Positions 7,695-14,555 of a stretch of 49,484 nt of DNA are shown in pieces (position 1 is the first letter of the stretch; each line of letters begins with the position of its first letter). The stretch is from contig SVOG01000056.1 in assembly GCA_015066525.1 (NCBI GenBank), forward strand, positions 1 through 49,484, read 5' to 3'. The notes below the pieces were generated by a model that saw only the letters and a list, made by a program, of their open reading frames with translations, was not told the DNA's origin and did no database searches. The translations under genes were made by a program, and so were the position numbers. Origin of the DNA: Oscillospiraceae bacterium. Lineage in GTDB: Bacteria > Bacillota > Clostridia > Oscillospirales > Acutalibacteraceae.

Positions 7695-7764
7695 ATTTGT
7701 AAACCAAAAGCGGTAGCAATCCGCCCCTTTTTCTGATATGTTGAAAGTGAAAGGGGCGATACGA

Positions 7765-7830
7765 ATGAAAGCATTATTACAGAAGCTCAATGATTTTTTA
7801 TTATCCATTTCTACAAAGGAGAATGAATGA
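7765..7830 (+). CDS. 21-residue small ORF coupled to the XRE regulator
   Basis: An ATG at 7765 behind AAAGGGGCGAT opens a 21-residue reading frame rich in Leu and Lys/Glu (MKALLQKLNDFLLSISTKENE is its whole length, shown here only in outline). Its stop TGA overlaps the start of the regulator gene as ATGA. It is amphipathic at the N-terminal half and has no signal peptide. It could be a leader that couples translation of the regulator, or a genuine micropeptide. Conservation between related genomes would decide. Confidence 0.5.
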   Translation: MKALLQKLNDFLLSISTKENE

Positions 7831-8441
7831 TGAATATTGTGACTGCAAACAGACTGCTTGAGCTGCGCAAGATGAACGGCTATTCTCAGGATGTGCTCGC
7901 CGAAAAAATCGGCGTATCCCGCCAGGCTGTTTCCAAGTGGGAACGCGCGGAATCCTCACCCGATACCGATAATCTGATTGCGCTGGCGGAGTTATACGGT
8001 ATTACGCTCGATGATTTGCTCAATACTTCAAAAGATGTCATCGAGATTACACCCGAGCCGTCTAAAAAGAAGGACATCAAGGGTAAAGCGAAGTCGTTAC
8101 TCTCGAAGGTAAACGATTTTGGCATATATCCGAAAACGGCGGCAGCGATGGCGAAATTTCCGTATCCGCTTATCGTCGTTATCCTCTATGTGGGGTTATC
8201 TTATGCGTTTGATATCTGGCATCCGTTGTGGCTGGTATTTTTGACGCTGCCGATTTACTACCGTATTGCGACGGCGTGCAAGGCAAACGGTAAGAAAGCA
8301 TTTGCCGCACTGTTACCGATACCCGAGTTCATTGTCCTGCTTTATCTGATGTGCGGCTTCTTTGCGCACGCCTGGGGCACGATGTGGGTATTATTTCTCA
8401 TTATACCGATTTACTACTGGGTGATTTCCCTCAAAAAATAG
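7827..8441 (+). CDS. XRE-family regulator with a C-terminal membrane domain
   Basis: This 204-residue protein has an N-terminal helix-turn-helix of the XRE/Cro type (about residues 7-62; SQDVLAEKIGVSRQAVSKWE is the recognition part). A charged linker with KKKDIKGKAK follows, and then a hydrophobic half with about three membrane segments near 110-130, 132-150 and 165-200. The layout suggests a membrane-tethered transcription factor that senses something at the envelope. Two ATGs occur in tandem; the first is used here. It is coupled to a 21-residue ORF. No partner gene is adjacent on this strand, and a perfect bidirectional terminator follows. Confidence 0.85.
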   Translation: MMNIVTANRLLELRKMNGYSQDVLAEKIGVSRQAVSKWERAESSPDTDNLIALAELYGITLDDLLNTSKDVIEITPEPSKKKDIKGKAKSLLSKVNDFGIYPKTAAAMAKFPYPLIVVILYVGLSYAFDIWHPLWLVFLTLPIYYRIATACKANGKKAFAALLPIPEFIVLLYLMCGFFAHAWGTMWVLFLIIPIYYWVISLKK

Positions 8442-8452
8442 ATAGATATCAT

Positions 8453-8485
8453 AAACGGGCTGTCTCAGATGAGACAGCCCGTTTT
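8453..8485. terminator. Bidirectional terminator between the XRE gene and ftsH
   Basis: AACGGGCTGTCTC and GAGACAGCCCGTT pair perfectly, with T or A runs on both sides between convergent genes. Confidence 0.92.
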
Positions 8486-8490
8486 TGCCT

Positions 8491-10191
8491 TTATTCAAAT
8501 ACTTGTTGGAACTCTTCTTTCGTGAGGGTTTCTTTTTTTATGAGGAGCTCAGCAGTTTTTTCGACATAGTGCCAGTTCGTTTCGAGCAGTTTGACGGTAT
8601 CCTCCCAGGCGTTATTCAGCGTGCTCTGGCAACGCTTGATGACCTCTGCCTTGCCGTCGTCTGCGAAGAGCGAGTAGTCAATGCCGGTCTGCAGTTCGGT
8701 CAGCGTGATAGCATAGCGTGTTGCCTTTCTGACATCATCCGCAGCGCCCGTGCTGATAACGTCGGGATTCTTGCCGCCGTGTAGATATTCGGCTGCCCTG
8801 CCGCCGTACAACATCATAATTTTATTCCGGATATTTTTAGCGGTGGAATAATCCGTCTCGTCATCCATTCCCGACACAGTGAATCCGCCCGCTCCCGAGG
8901 TGGTGGGTTTAATGGAGATAACCGCGATTTCCTCGTCGCCCAGCAGATGCCCCGTGACAGCGTGTCCGGCTTCGTGGAAGGCTGTGTGGATGCGGGTCTT
9001 TTCGCTCTGATTCGCGTCTTTGCGGATACTACCCTTAATTGTCATCTGAATTATCGCGTTTTCGAAATCATCCGTGTGCAGGCGGTCGCGACCATTTTTG
9101 ATGGAGAGTATGCGCGCCTCGTTGACGATGCACTCGATTTCGCTGCACGAGCATCCGTAGGTGCGGTTAGCGAGCTTGTCCAAATCGACATCGTCGTTTA
9201 ATTCAGCATCCTTGGAATAGAGGCGGAATAATGCCAGTCGGGTGCTCTTGTCGGGATAGGAGAGAACCAGTTGACGGTCGAACCTGCCGGGGCGGATGAG
9301 TGCCTCGTCGAGACTGTCCGCGCGATTGGTTGCCGCCATAACAATAATACCGGAGGATGCATCGAATCCGTCCATCTCATTGAGCAGAGCGGTGATAATG
9401 GTGTTCATCTCGCGTCCAGCAGCGCTGTTGTCGCTGCTGCGCGCTGACCCCACACCGTCAATCTCATCAATGAAAATGACGCAGGGCTTATTCGCCTTTG
9501 CCTTTTTGAAAAGTCTGCGGATTTTTGATGAGCCTGCACCGACGAGAGAACTGCTGAAGTCACTCGCGTTGACCGCGATAAAGTTAACGCCCGTTTCACC
9601 GGCAAAGGCGCGCGATATGAAGGTCTTGCCGTTACCGGGAGGACCTTCGAGCAGGATGCCCTTCGGCAGTCTCGCTCCCTTTTCGGCATAGGTGGGATTC
9701 TTCATCATATCGGCGATGAGCAGTAAATCCTCTTTGATTTCCTCCATACCCGCCACATCGCTGAAACGGGTCTTAATGGAAGCGCTGTTTTCTATGCTGA
9801 AATGTCCGCCGCCATTAATATTGCGCAGCAGGACAAAGACAATCAGCGCATATAGTACCAGCGAGAGATAGGGGAATACCTCAGAGAGAATGCTCGTTTC
9901 GTTAATCTTGATATCCACCCCGCTCTTGAGAAGTTCGCTCTTGAAATTCTCATAATCGGGATAATTTGTATAGCATCTCTTGCCATCGAGTTTATAGGTG
10001 ATTTTATCGGAACTTTCGTCAATATTAACCTCTTCGATTTTCTTTTCCTCAACCTGCGACATAAAGGTATTGTAATCCACCTTTGTCTGCGTCGAGGTTA
10101 TCAGTTTCGGCGAGGCAATTATGAGAATTACGACGATGACCGATACGAGATAAATAGCGGTTTTCAGCCTGCGGTTCTTAGAATGATTCAT
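8491..10191 (-). CDS. ftsH: FtsH-family membrane AAA+ zinc metalloprotease
   Basis: The 566-residue protein is somewhat short for FtsH (usually 600-650). It has a membrane segment near residues 10-28, a small extracytoplasmic domain, a second segment near 105-123, an AAA domain with Walker A GPPGNGKT near 179-186, Walker B CVIFIDEIDG and the SRH ATNRADSLDEALIRPGRFDR. The zinc protease domain has HEAGH near 399-403 and a distal Asp in TGAADDVRKAT. FtsH degrades misfolded and regulatory membrane proteins. The C-terminal tail after the protease is short. The ATG at 10191 follows GGAGG. Upstream on the same strand lie a 31-residue membrane peptide and a phosphohexomutase, probably in one transcript. 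Confidence 0.93.
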   Translation of the reverse strand: MNHSKNRRLKTAIYLVSVIVVILIIASPKLITSTQTKVDYNTFMSQVEEKKIEEVNIDESSDKITYKLDGKRCYTNYPDYENFKSELLKSGVDIKINETSILSEVFPYLSLVLYALIVFVLLRNINGGGHFSIENSASIKTRFSDVAGMEEIKEDLLLIADMMKNPTYAEKGARLPKGILLEGPPGNGKTFISRAFAGETGVNFIAVNASDFSSSLVGAGSSKIRRLFKKAKANKPCVIFIDEIDGVGSARSSDNSAAGREMNTIITALLNEMDGFDASSGIIVMAATNRADSLDEALIRPGRFDRQLVLSYPDKSTRLALFRLYSKDAELNDDVDLDKLANRTYGCSCSEIECIVNEARILSIKNGRDRLHTDDFENAIIQMTIKGSIRKDANQSEKTRIHTAFHEAGHAVTGHLLGDEEIAVISIKPTTSGAGGFTVSGMDDETDYSTAKNIRNKIMMLYGGRAAEYLHGGKNPDVISTGAADDVRKATRYAITLTELQTGIDYSLFADDGKAEVIKRCQSTLNNAWEDTVKLLETNWHYVEKTAELLIKKETLTKEEFQQVFE

Positions 10192-10207
10192 ACATCCTCC
10201 AAATATG

Positions 10208-10230
10208 ACGGGCGGAATGAATCCGCCCGT
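10208..10230 (-). other. Hairpin between the 31-residue ORF and ftsH
   Basis: ACGGGCGGA and TCCGCCCGT form a perfect 9-bp stem. No T tract follows on either strand, so it looks like a 5' UTR or processing hairpin and not a terminator. Confidence 0.5.
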
Positions 10231-10237
10231 GAAATAA

Positions 10238-10333
10238 TCAGTTCATTAATGCTACGATGCCTACGCCGAGACCGCTGACTGCCATCAGCGCGGCGAGGAC
10301 GAGTGCAATAATGCGTGTCCAGTTCTTATGCAT
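10238..10333 (-). CDS. 31-residue single-pass membrane peptide
   Basis: On the minus strand an ATG at 10333 sits seven bases after AGGTGG and opens 31 codons ending in TGA. The peptide begins MHKNWTR, then has a hydrophobic, small-residue-rich helix of about 21 residues (positions 8-29), then a short end. This is the shape of a one-span membrane micropeptide with a positively charged cytoplasmic N-terminus. It resembles in size and layout the Prli42/DUF4044-type peptides of Bacillota, but I cannot confirm homology. It starts 9 bases after the phosphohexomutase stop and lies 46 bases before ftsH. Confidence 0.7.
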   Translation of the reverse strand: MHKNWTRIIALVLAALMAVSGLGVGIVALMN

Positions 10334-10342
10334 AGCGCCACC

Positions 10343-12055
10343 TTATTTCATAAATTCGTTCGCAGCGGCGATAAGTTTGTCAGCAATGGCAGCTGCGTCG
10401 TTCTTGCTTTCGCCGATGGCGGTGATATACGCTTTAATCTTAGGCTCGGTGCCGCTCGGACGTACAATCACTTTATTGCCGCCCTCGAGAGCGAATGCGA
10501 GCACGTTGGATTTCGGCAGGTCGATTGCCTCTTCGCCACCGTCGGTGAAGGTTGTCTTGCTCGTCTTATAGTCTGAGACTGCCGTTACCTTGTAGCCGCC
10601 GATTTCAGCGGGCGGATTCGCGCGCAGGGTATCCATAATGCCTGCCATCTTTTCCATACCTGCCGCGCCCTCAAAGGTGTAGGACTCGACGGTGTTATTA
10701 TAGTAGCCGAACTCGTCATAGAGCGCGTTCATCACATCGACGAGGTTCATACCCTTTGACTTATAGTAAGCCGCCATTTCGCAGATGAGCATCGACGCGA
10801 CAACGGCGTCCTTATCCCTTGCGTGCGTACCGGCGAGATAGCCGTAGCTCTCCTCAAATCCCATGATGAAATCGTCAGCTCTGCCTTCCTCTTCGAGGTT
10901 GGTGATGAGCTCGCCGATGTACTTGAATCCGGTGAGGAGATTCTTAAAGGTGCAGTGATATTTCTTGGCAATTACCTCTGCGAGGTCGGTGGAAACGAAA
11001 CTCTTTACCGCGATAGCCGTTGCGGGGAGCGTACCCTTTGCCTTGCGCTCGGAGAGGATGTAGTTGAGAAGCATGGCGCCGACTTCGTTACCGCTCATCA
11101 GTACGAGTTCGCCCGATTTATCGGGTACGGCGATACCGACGCGGTCGCAGTCGGGGTCAGTAGCGAGGAGAATATCCGCGCCGATTTTCTTATTCATCTC
11201 GAGACCGATTTCGAATACCTGCTTGATTTCGGGATTCGGGAACGGACAGGTCGGGAAATTGCCGTCGGGTTTTTCCTGCTCGGGCACGACGTATACCTTG
11301 TCGATGCCGATTCTGTCGAGAATCTGGCGAACGGGCTTGTTGCCCGTGCCGTTGAGCGGGGTATAGATAACCTTGAGGTCGGCAGCCTTTACGATGTCGG
11401 GGTTGATGCACTGCTTTTGCACCTCGTCGAGGAATACGTCGATGACCTCCTGCCCGATGTACTCGATGCGTCCGTCGGCAACCGCCTCGTCAAAATCCAC
11501 CTTCTTGATACCCGTGAAGTAGTCCACCTTTTGGATGAAATCGTAGGTCTCGGCAGCCTCTTCGTCGGTCATCTGATAGCCCTTCGGGTTGTAGCACTTG
11601 TAGCCGTTATACTTTGCGGGATTGTGCGACGCGGTGAGGATGATACCGCTCGAGGTGTGGAAATGGCGAATCGCAAAGGACAGACACGGCGTCGGCTCAA
11701 GCTCTTCGTAGATGTATACCTTGATACCGTTTGCCGCGAGGATGGATGCCGCTTCCTTGCTGAAATAATCGCTCTTGATACGCGAATCATAACCGATGGC
11801 GATGGAGGGGTTTTCATAATTCTTGTTGAGGAAATCGGAGAGTCCCTGCGTTGCTCTGCCGACGGTGTAGATGTTCATACGGTTCGTGCCCGCACCGATG
11901 ACACCGCGCAGACCTGCGGTACCGAATTCGAGACTGCGGTAGAAACGGTCGAGGATTTCGTCGTCCTTACCCTTGATGCTCTCGAGTTCCGCTCTGAGGT
12001 CGGGGTCGCCGTCCGCTTTTTCGAGCCATTCGTTATATAAAGCGTTCATATCCAT
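10343..12055 (-). CDS. pgcA: Alpha-phosphohexomutase (phosphoglucomutase type)
   Basis: This 570-residue enzyme interconverts hexose 1- and 6-phosphates, most likely glucose, feeding UDP-glucose and envelope sugar synthesis. The four family signatures are present: the catalytic serine loop TASHNPAKYNGYK near residues 120-132, the metal loop ATDPDCDRVG near 296-305, the sugar-binding GFEESYGYL near 396-404, and the phosphate-binding RPSGTEPKIK near the C-terminus. The start is the ATG at 12055, seven bases after GGAGT. A longer frame upstream would run through the promoter and is not used. Its promoter overlaps that of the divergent comM gene, and the 31-residue ORF and ftsH follow. Confidence 0.94.
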   Translation of the reverse strand: MDMNALYNEWLEKADGDPDLRAELESIKGKDDEILDRFYRSLEFGTAGLRGVIGAGTNRMNIYTVGRATQGLSDFLNKNYENPSIAIGYDSRIKSDYFSKEAASILAANGIKVYIYEELEPTPCLSFAIRHFHTSSGIILTASHNPAKYNGYKCYNPKGYQMTDEEAAETYDFIQKVDYFTGIKKVDFDEAVADGRIEYIGQEVIDVFLDEVQKQCINPDIVKAADLKVIYTPLNGTGNKPVRQILDRIGIDKVYVVPEQEKPDGNFPTCPFPNPEIKQVFEIGLEMNKKIGADILLATDPDCDRVGIAVPDKSGELVLMSGNEVGAMLLNYILSERKAKGTLPATAIAVKSFVSTDLAEVIAKKYHCTFKNLLTGFKYIGELITNLEEEGRADDFIMGFEESYGYLAGTHARDKDAVVASMLICEMAAYYKSKGMNLVDVMNALYDEFGYYNNTVESYTFEGAAGMEKMAGIMDTLRANPPAEIGGYKVTAVSDYKTSKTTFTDGGEEAIDLPKSNVLAFALEGGNKVIVRPSGTEPKIKAYITAIGESKNDAAAIADKLIAAANEFMK

Positions 12056-12089
12056 ATCAATTACTCCTTTATAAATTAATTCACTCTCT

Positions 12090-12118
12090 ATTTTAATATG
12101 ATTATTTAGTGTTGTCAA
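12090..12118 (-). promoter_or_regulatory. Promoter of the phosphohexomutase operon
   Basis: On the minus strand TTGACA, 17 bases and TAAAAT. Its -35 lies on the same bases as the -35 of the opposite promoter. Confidence 0.75.
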
Positions 12119-12140
12119 TATTACAATTATTTAGTATAAT
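12112..12140 (+). promoter_or_regulatory. Promoter of comM/yifB
   Basis: TTGTCA, 17 bases and TATAAT, directly upstream of the ATG at 12156. Only about 15 bases separate the -10 and the start codon. Confidence 0.75.
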
Positions 12141-12155
12141 AAAATCGGTGATATT

Positions 12156-13679
12156 ATGTTTGCAAAGATTAAGAGCGAGGGTCTCTACGGCATGAATACC
12201 TTTGATGTGACGGTGGAGGCGGATATCAGCTCGGGACTGCCGCGTTTTGACGTGGTCGGTCTACCCGATGCCGCCGTGAAGGAAAGCCGCGAGAGGGTGC
12301 GTGCCTCGATGAAAAACTGCGGTTTTACGTTCCCGGTCTCGCGCATCACGGTGAATATTGCCCCCGCCGATGTGAAGAAGGAAGGCTCGTTTTACGACCT
12401 GCCGATATTAATTGCACTGCTCAGAGCAAGCTCGCAGCTTAAGGCAAATGCGGACGACTACGCCTTCATCGGCGAGTTGTCGCTCGACGGCGAAATTCGC
12501 GCGGTAAACGGCGTGCTCCCGATGGTTATTCAGGCGAAGGAGAGCGGCGTCGGCGCGGTTTTTGTACCGTTTGACAATGCCGACGAGGGCTCGGTCGTCA
12601 GCGGGATAGACGTTCTGCCCGCCCGGCATATCAGCGAGGTTGTTGCCCACCTCGAGGGTGAGAGGCTGATTGCGCCCGCCTTTCAGGAACTCAACGAGGA
12701 GAGCGTACTCGGCGAGATGCTCGATTTTGCCGATGTCAAGGGGCAGGCGAAGGTGAAGCGTGCGCTCGAAATTGCCGCAGCGGGCGGACATAACTGTATT
12801 ATGGTCGGCACCCCGGGTACGGGTAAGTCGATGATGGCAAAACGCCTCGGCTCAATTCTCCCGCAGATGACCTTTGATGAACAGATTGAGACGACGAAGA
12901 TATATTCGGTGGCAGGCGAACTTCCGAGTGGCGCGCGGTTGATTGCCAGGCGTCCGTTTCGCTCGCCCCACCATACGGTCAGCGCCCAGGGACTCACGGG
13001 CGGCGGCAGCAGTCCGAAACCGGGCGAAATCAGTCTGGCGCACAACGGTGTATTATTTCTCGACGAATTCCCCGAATTTGACCGCCGCGCCAAGGAATCG
13101 CTCCGTCAGCCGCTCGAGGACGGCGTCGTGACCATTACGCGTGCGTCGGGTACGATTACCTACCCGAGTGATATTATGCTCGTCGCGGCGATGAATCCCT
13201 GTCCCTGCGGTTATGCGGGACACCCGACGATTGAGTGCAAATGTACCGAGGCGGCGCGCAAGCGCTATAACGATAAGATTTCGGGGCCGATTCTCGACAG
13301 AATCGACATTCATATCGAGGTCGGCGCCGTGAATTACGAAATGCTGCGCGGCGACAGAGAAGAGGAGCCGAGTGCCGTCATTCGCGCGAGAGTGAATCGG
13401 GCGCGCGAGGTGCAGAATCAGCGCTTTAAGGGCACTTCCGTGAAGTGCAACGCCAAAATGACGCCGAAGATGACGCGGCAGTTCTGCATTCTCAGTGACG
13501 ACGCGGATGAACTCCTGAATGCCAGTTTTGACGCGCTTGGACTTTCGCCGCGTGCCCACGATAAAATTCTCAGAATGGCGCGTACGATTGCAGACCTTGC
13601 CGGCAGCGAAATGATTGAACTGGAACATATTGCCGAGGCAATTCAGTACAGAAGCCTCGACAGAAAATACATACTGTAA
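12156..13679 (+). CDS. comM: YifB/ComM-family Mg-chelatase-like AAA+ ATPase
   Basis: This 507-residue protein has the full YifB layout: an N-terminal Lon-protease-like domain (residues 1-170; GLPRFDVVGLPDAAVKESRE is characteristic), then an AAA core with Walker A GTPGTGKS near 217-224, Walker B GVLFLDEFPEF near 298-308, and the MNPCPCGY cysteine motif, then a C-terminal lid domain. ComM is a branch-migration helicase that helps integrate DNA during natural transformation in Gram-negative bacteria; the role in Clostridia is less clear. It is followed after 11 bases by the LUD-domain gene. Confidence 0.94.
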   Translation: MFAKIKSEGLYGMNTFDVTVEADISSGLPRFDVVGLPDAAVKESRERVRASMKNCGFTFPVSRITVNIAPADVKKEGSFYDLPILIALLRASSQLKANADDYAFIGELSLDGEIRAVNGVLPMVIQAKESGVGAVFVPFDNADEGSVVSGIDVLPARHISEVVAHLEGERLIAPAFQELNEESVLGEMLDFADVKGQAKVKRALEIAAAGGHNCIMVGTPGTGKSMMAKRLGSILPQMTFDEQIETTKIYSVAGELPSGARLIARRPFRSPHHTVSAQGLTGGGSSPKPGEISLAHNGVLFLDEFPEFDRRAKESLRQPLEDGVVTITRASGTITYPSDIMLVAAMNPCPCGYAGHPTIECKCTEAARKRYNDKISGPILDRIDIHIEVGAVNYEMLRGDREEEPSAVIRARVNRAREVQNQRFKGTSVKCNAKMTPKMTRQFCILSDDADELLNASFDALGLSPRAHDKILRMARTIADLAGSEMIELEHIAEAIQYRSLDRKYIL

Positions 13680-13690
13680 CGGAGGAAAAA

Positions 13691-14335
13691 ATGGAAAAGT
13701 ATATTGAAACCACGATGAAAAATCTCGAGAAAAACGGGATGAAACCCTTTTACTGCGAGACGAAGGAAGAGGTAGCCGCGATTGTGAAATCGCTGATAAA
13801 AGACGGCGAGAGTATCTCTAACGGCGGCAGCGAAACGCTGAAAGCCTGCGGCATTTTTGACATTATCAAAAGCGGCAACTACGATTTTATTGACCGCACG
13901 GGACTTGAGGGTGAGGCGGTGCGCGAGGCGTACATCAGAGCCTTCGGCTGCGATACCTATTTCTGCTCGTCGAATGCCGTGACCGAGCGCGGTGAGCTCT
14001 ATAATGTTGACGGCAATTCAAATCGTGTTGCCTGCATCGTCTACGGTCCGCGCCAGGTGATTATGGTGGTCGGCAGGAATAAGATTGTGCCCGACATCAA
14101 CGCGGCTATTAAGCGCGTGAAGGAAAAAGCCGCGCCGCCGAACTGCGAGCGACTTCACCTTGCCAATCCCTGTACGAAGCTCGGCTCGTGCGTTTCGCTG
14201 AAGCTCGACGACCCCTATCTCTGCGACGGCTGCGCGCTCGATTCCCGTATCTGCTGCAACTATGTCGTCTCGGCAAAGCAGCGCCATAAGGACCGCATCA
14301 AGGTCATCATCGTCAACGAGGATTTAGGATACTAA
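13691..14335 (+). CDS. LUD-domain (LutC/YkgG-like) protein
   Basis: The 214-residue protein matches the LUD domain family (formerly DUF162), whose founding members LutB and LutC take part in L-lactate oxidation. SNGGSETLKACGI near residues 38-50 and FCSSNAVTERGELYNVDGNSNRV near 97-119 are the typical core (the latter in a long conserved strand-loop). The C-terminus is rich in cysteine (CTKLGSC, CDGCALDSRICC), which may bind a metal or cluster. LutA and LutB are not adjacent, so lactate use cannot be assumed. GGAGG precedes the ATG, and the gene probably shares the comM transcript. Confidence 0.85.
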   Translation: MEKYIETTMKNLEKNGMKPFYCETKEEVAAIVKSLIKDGESISNGGSETLKACGIFDIIKSGNYDFIDRTGLEGEAVREAYIRAFGCDTYFCSSNAVTERGELYNVDGNSNRVACIVYGPRQVIMVVGRNKIVPDINAAIKRVKEKAAPPNCERLHLANPCTKLGSCVSLKLDDPYLCDGCALDSRICCNYVVSAKQRHKDRIKVIIVNEDLGY

Positions 14336-14384
14336 CCGTGCCGGCGGGTCTTGTCGCCCGCATAAATAAGGTTGATTATCAAAA

Positions 14385-14415
14385 TGAGCAGGAGTGAAAA
14401 CTCCCGCTCGTTTTT
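14385..14415 (+). terminator. Terminator of comM-LUD operon
   Basis: GAGCAGGAGT and ACTCCCGCTC pair with one mismatch, followed by GTTTTT. A GGCGGG/CGCCCG hairpin lies just before it. Confidence 0.75.
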
Positions 14416-14525
14416 CATATATTCTTTTGTTAAACAAAAAAGCATTGTTTCCCATTGCAGAGTTGACATCTTGTCGCGCAAAATGTATCCTCTCCAAATT
14501 TTCACAAATAAAATCGTATTCTTTA

Positions 14526-14555
14526 TTGACAAATCGCAATAAGACTGTTTATAAT
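14526..14555 (+). promoter_or_regulatory. Possible antisense promoter at the permease 3' end
   Basis: TTGACA and TATAAT are perfect, with an 18-base spacer, reading rightward into the complement of the permease gene. No plus-strand gene follows. Confidence 0.4.

Noticed and set aside
10823-12040. 405-residue open frame opposite the phosphohexomutase gene
   Set aside because: It is a shadow in a GC-rich gene with strong codon bias. It has no SD and the composition is low-complexity Val/Asp/Leu/Gly.
14324-14539. Possible 71-residue minus-strand gene between the LUD and permease genes
   Set aside because: No SD, no clear domain, and it overlaps the LUD terminator and the LUD stop.
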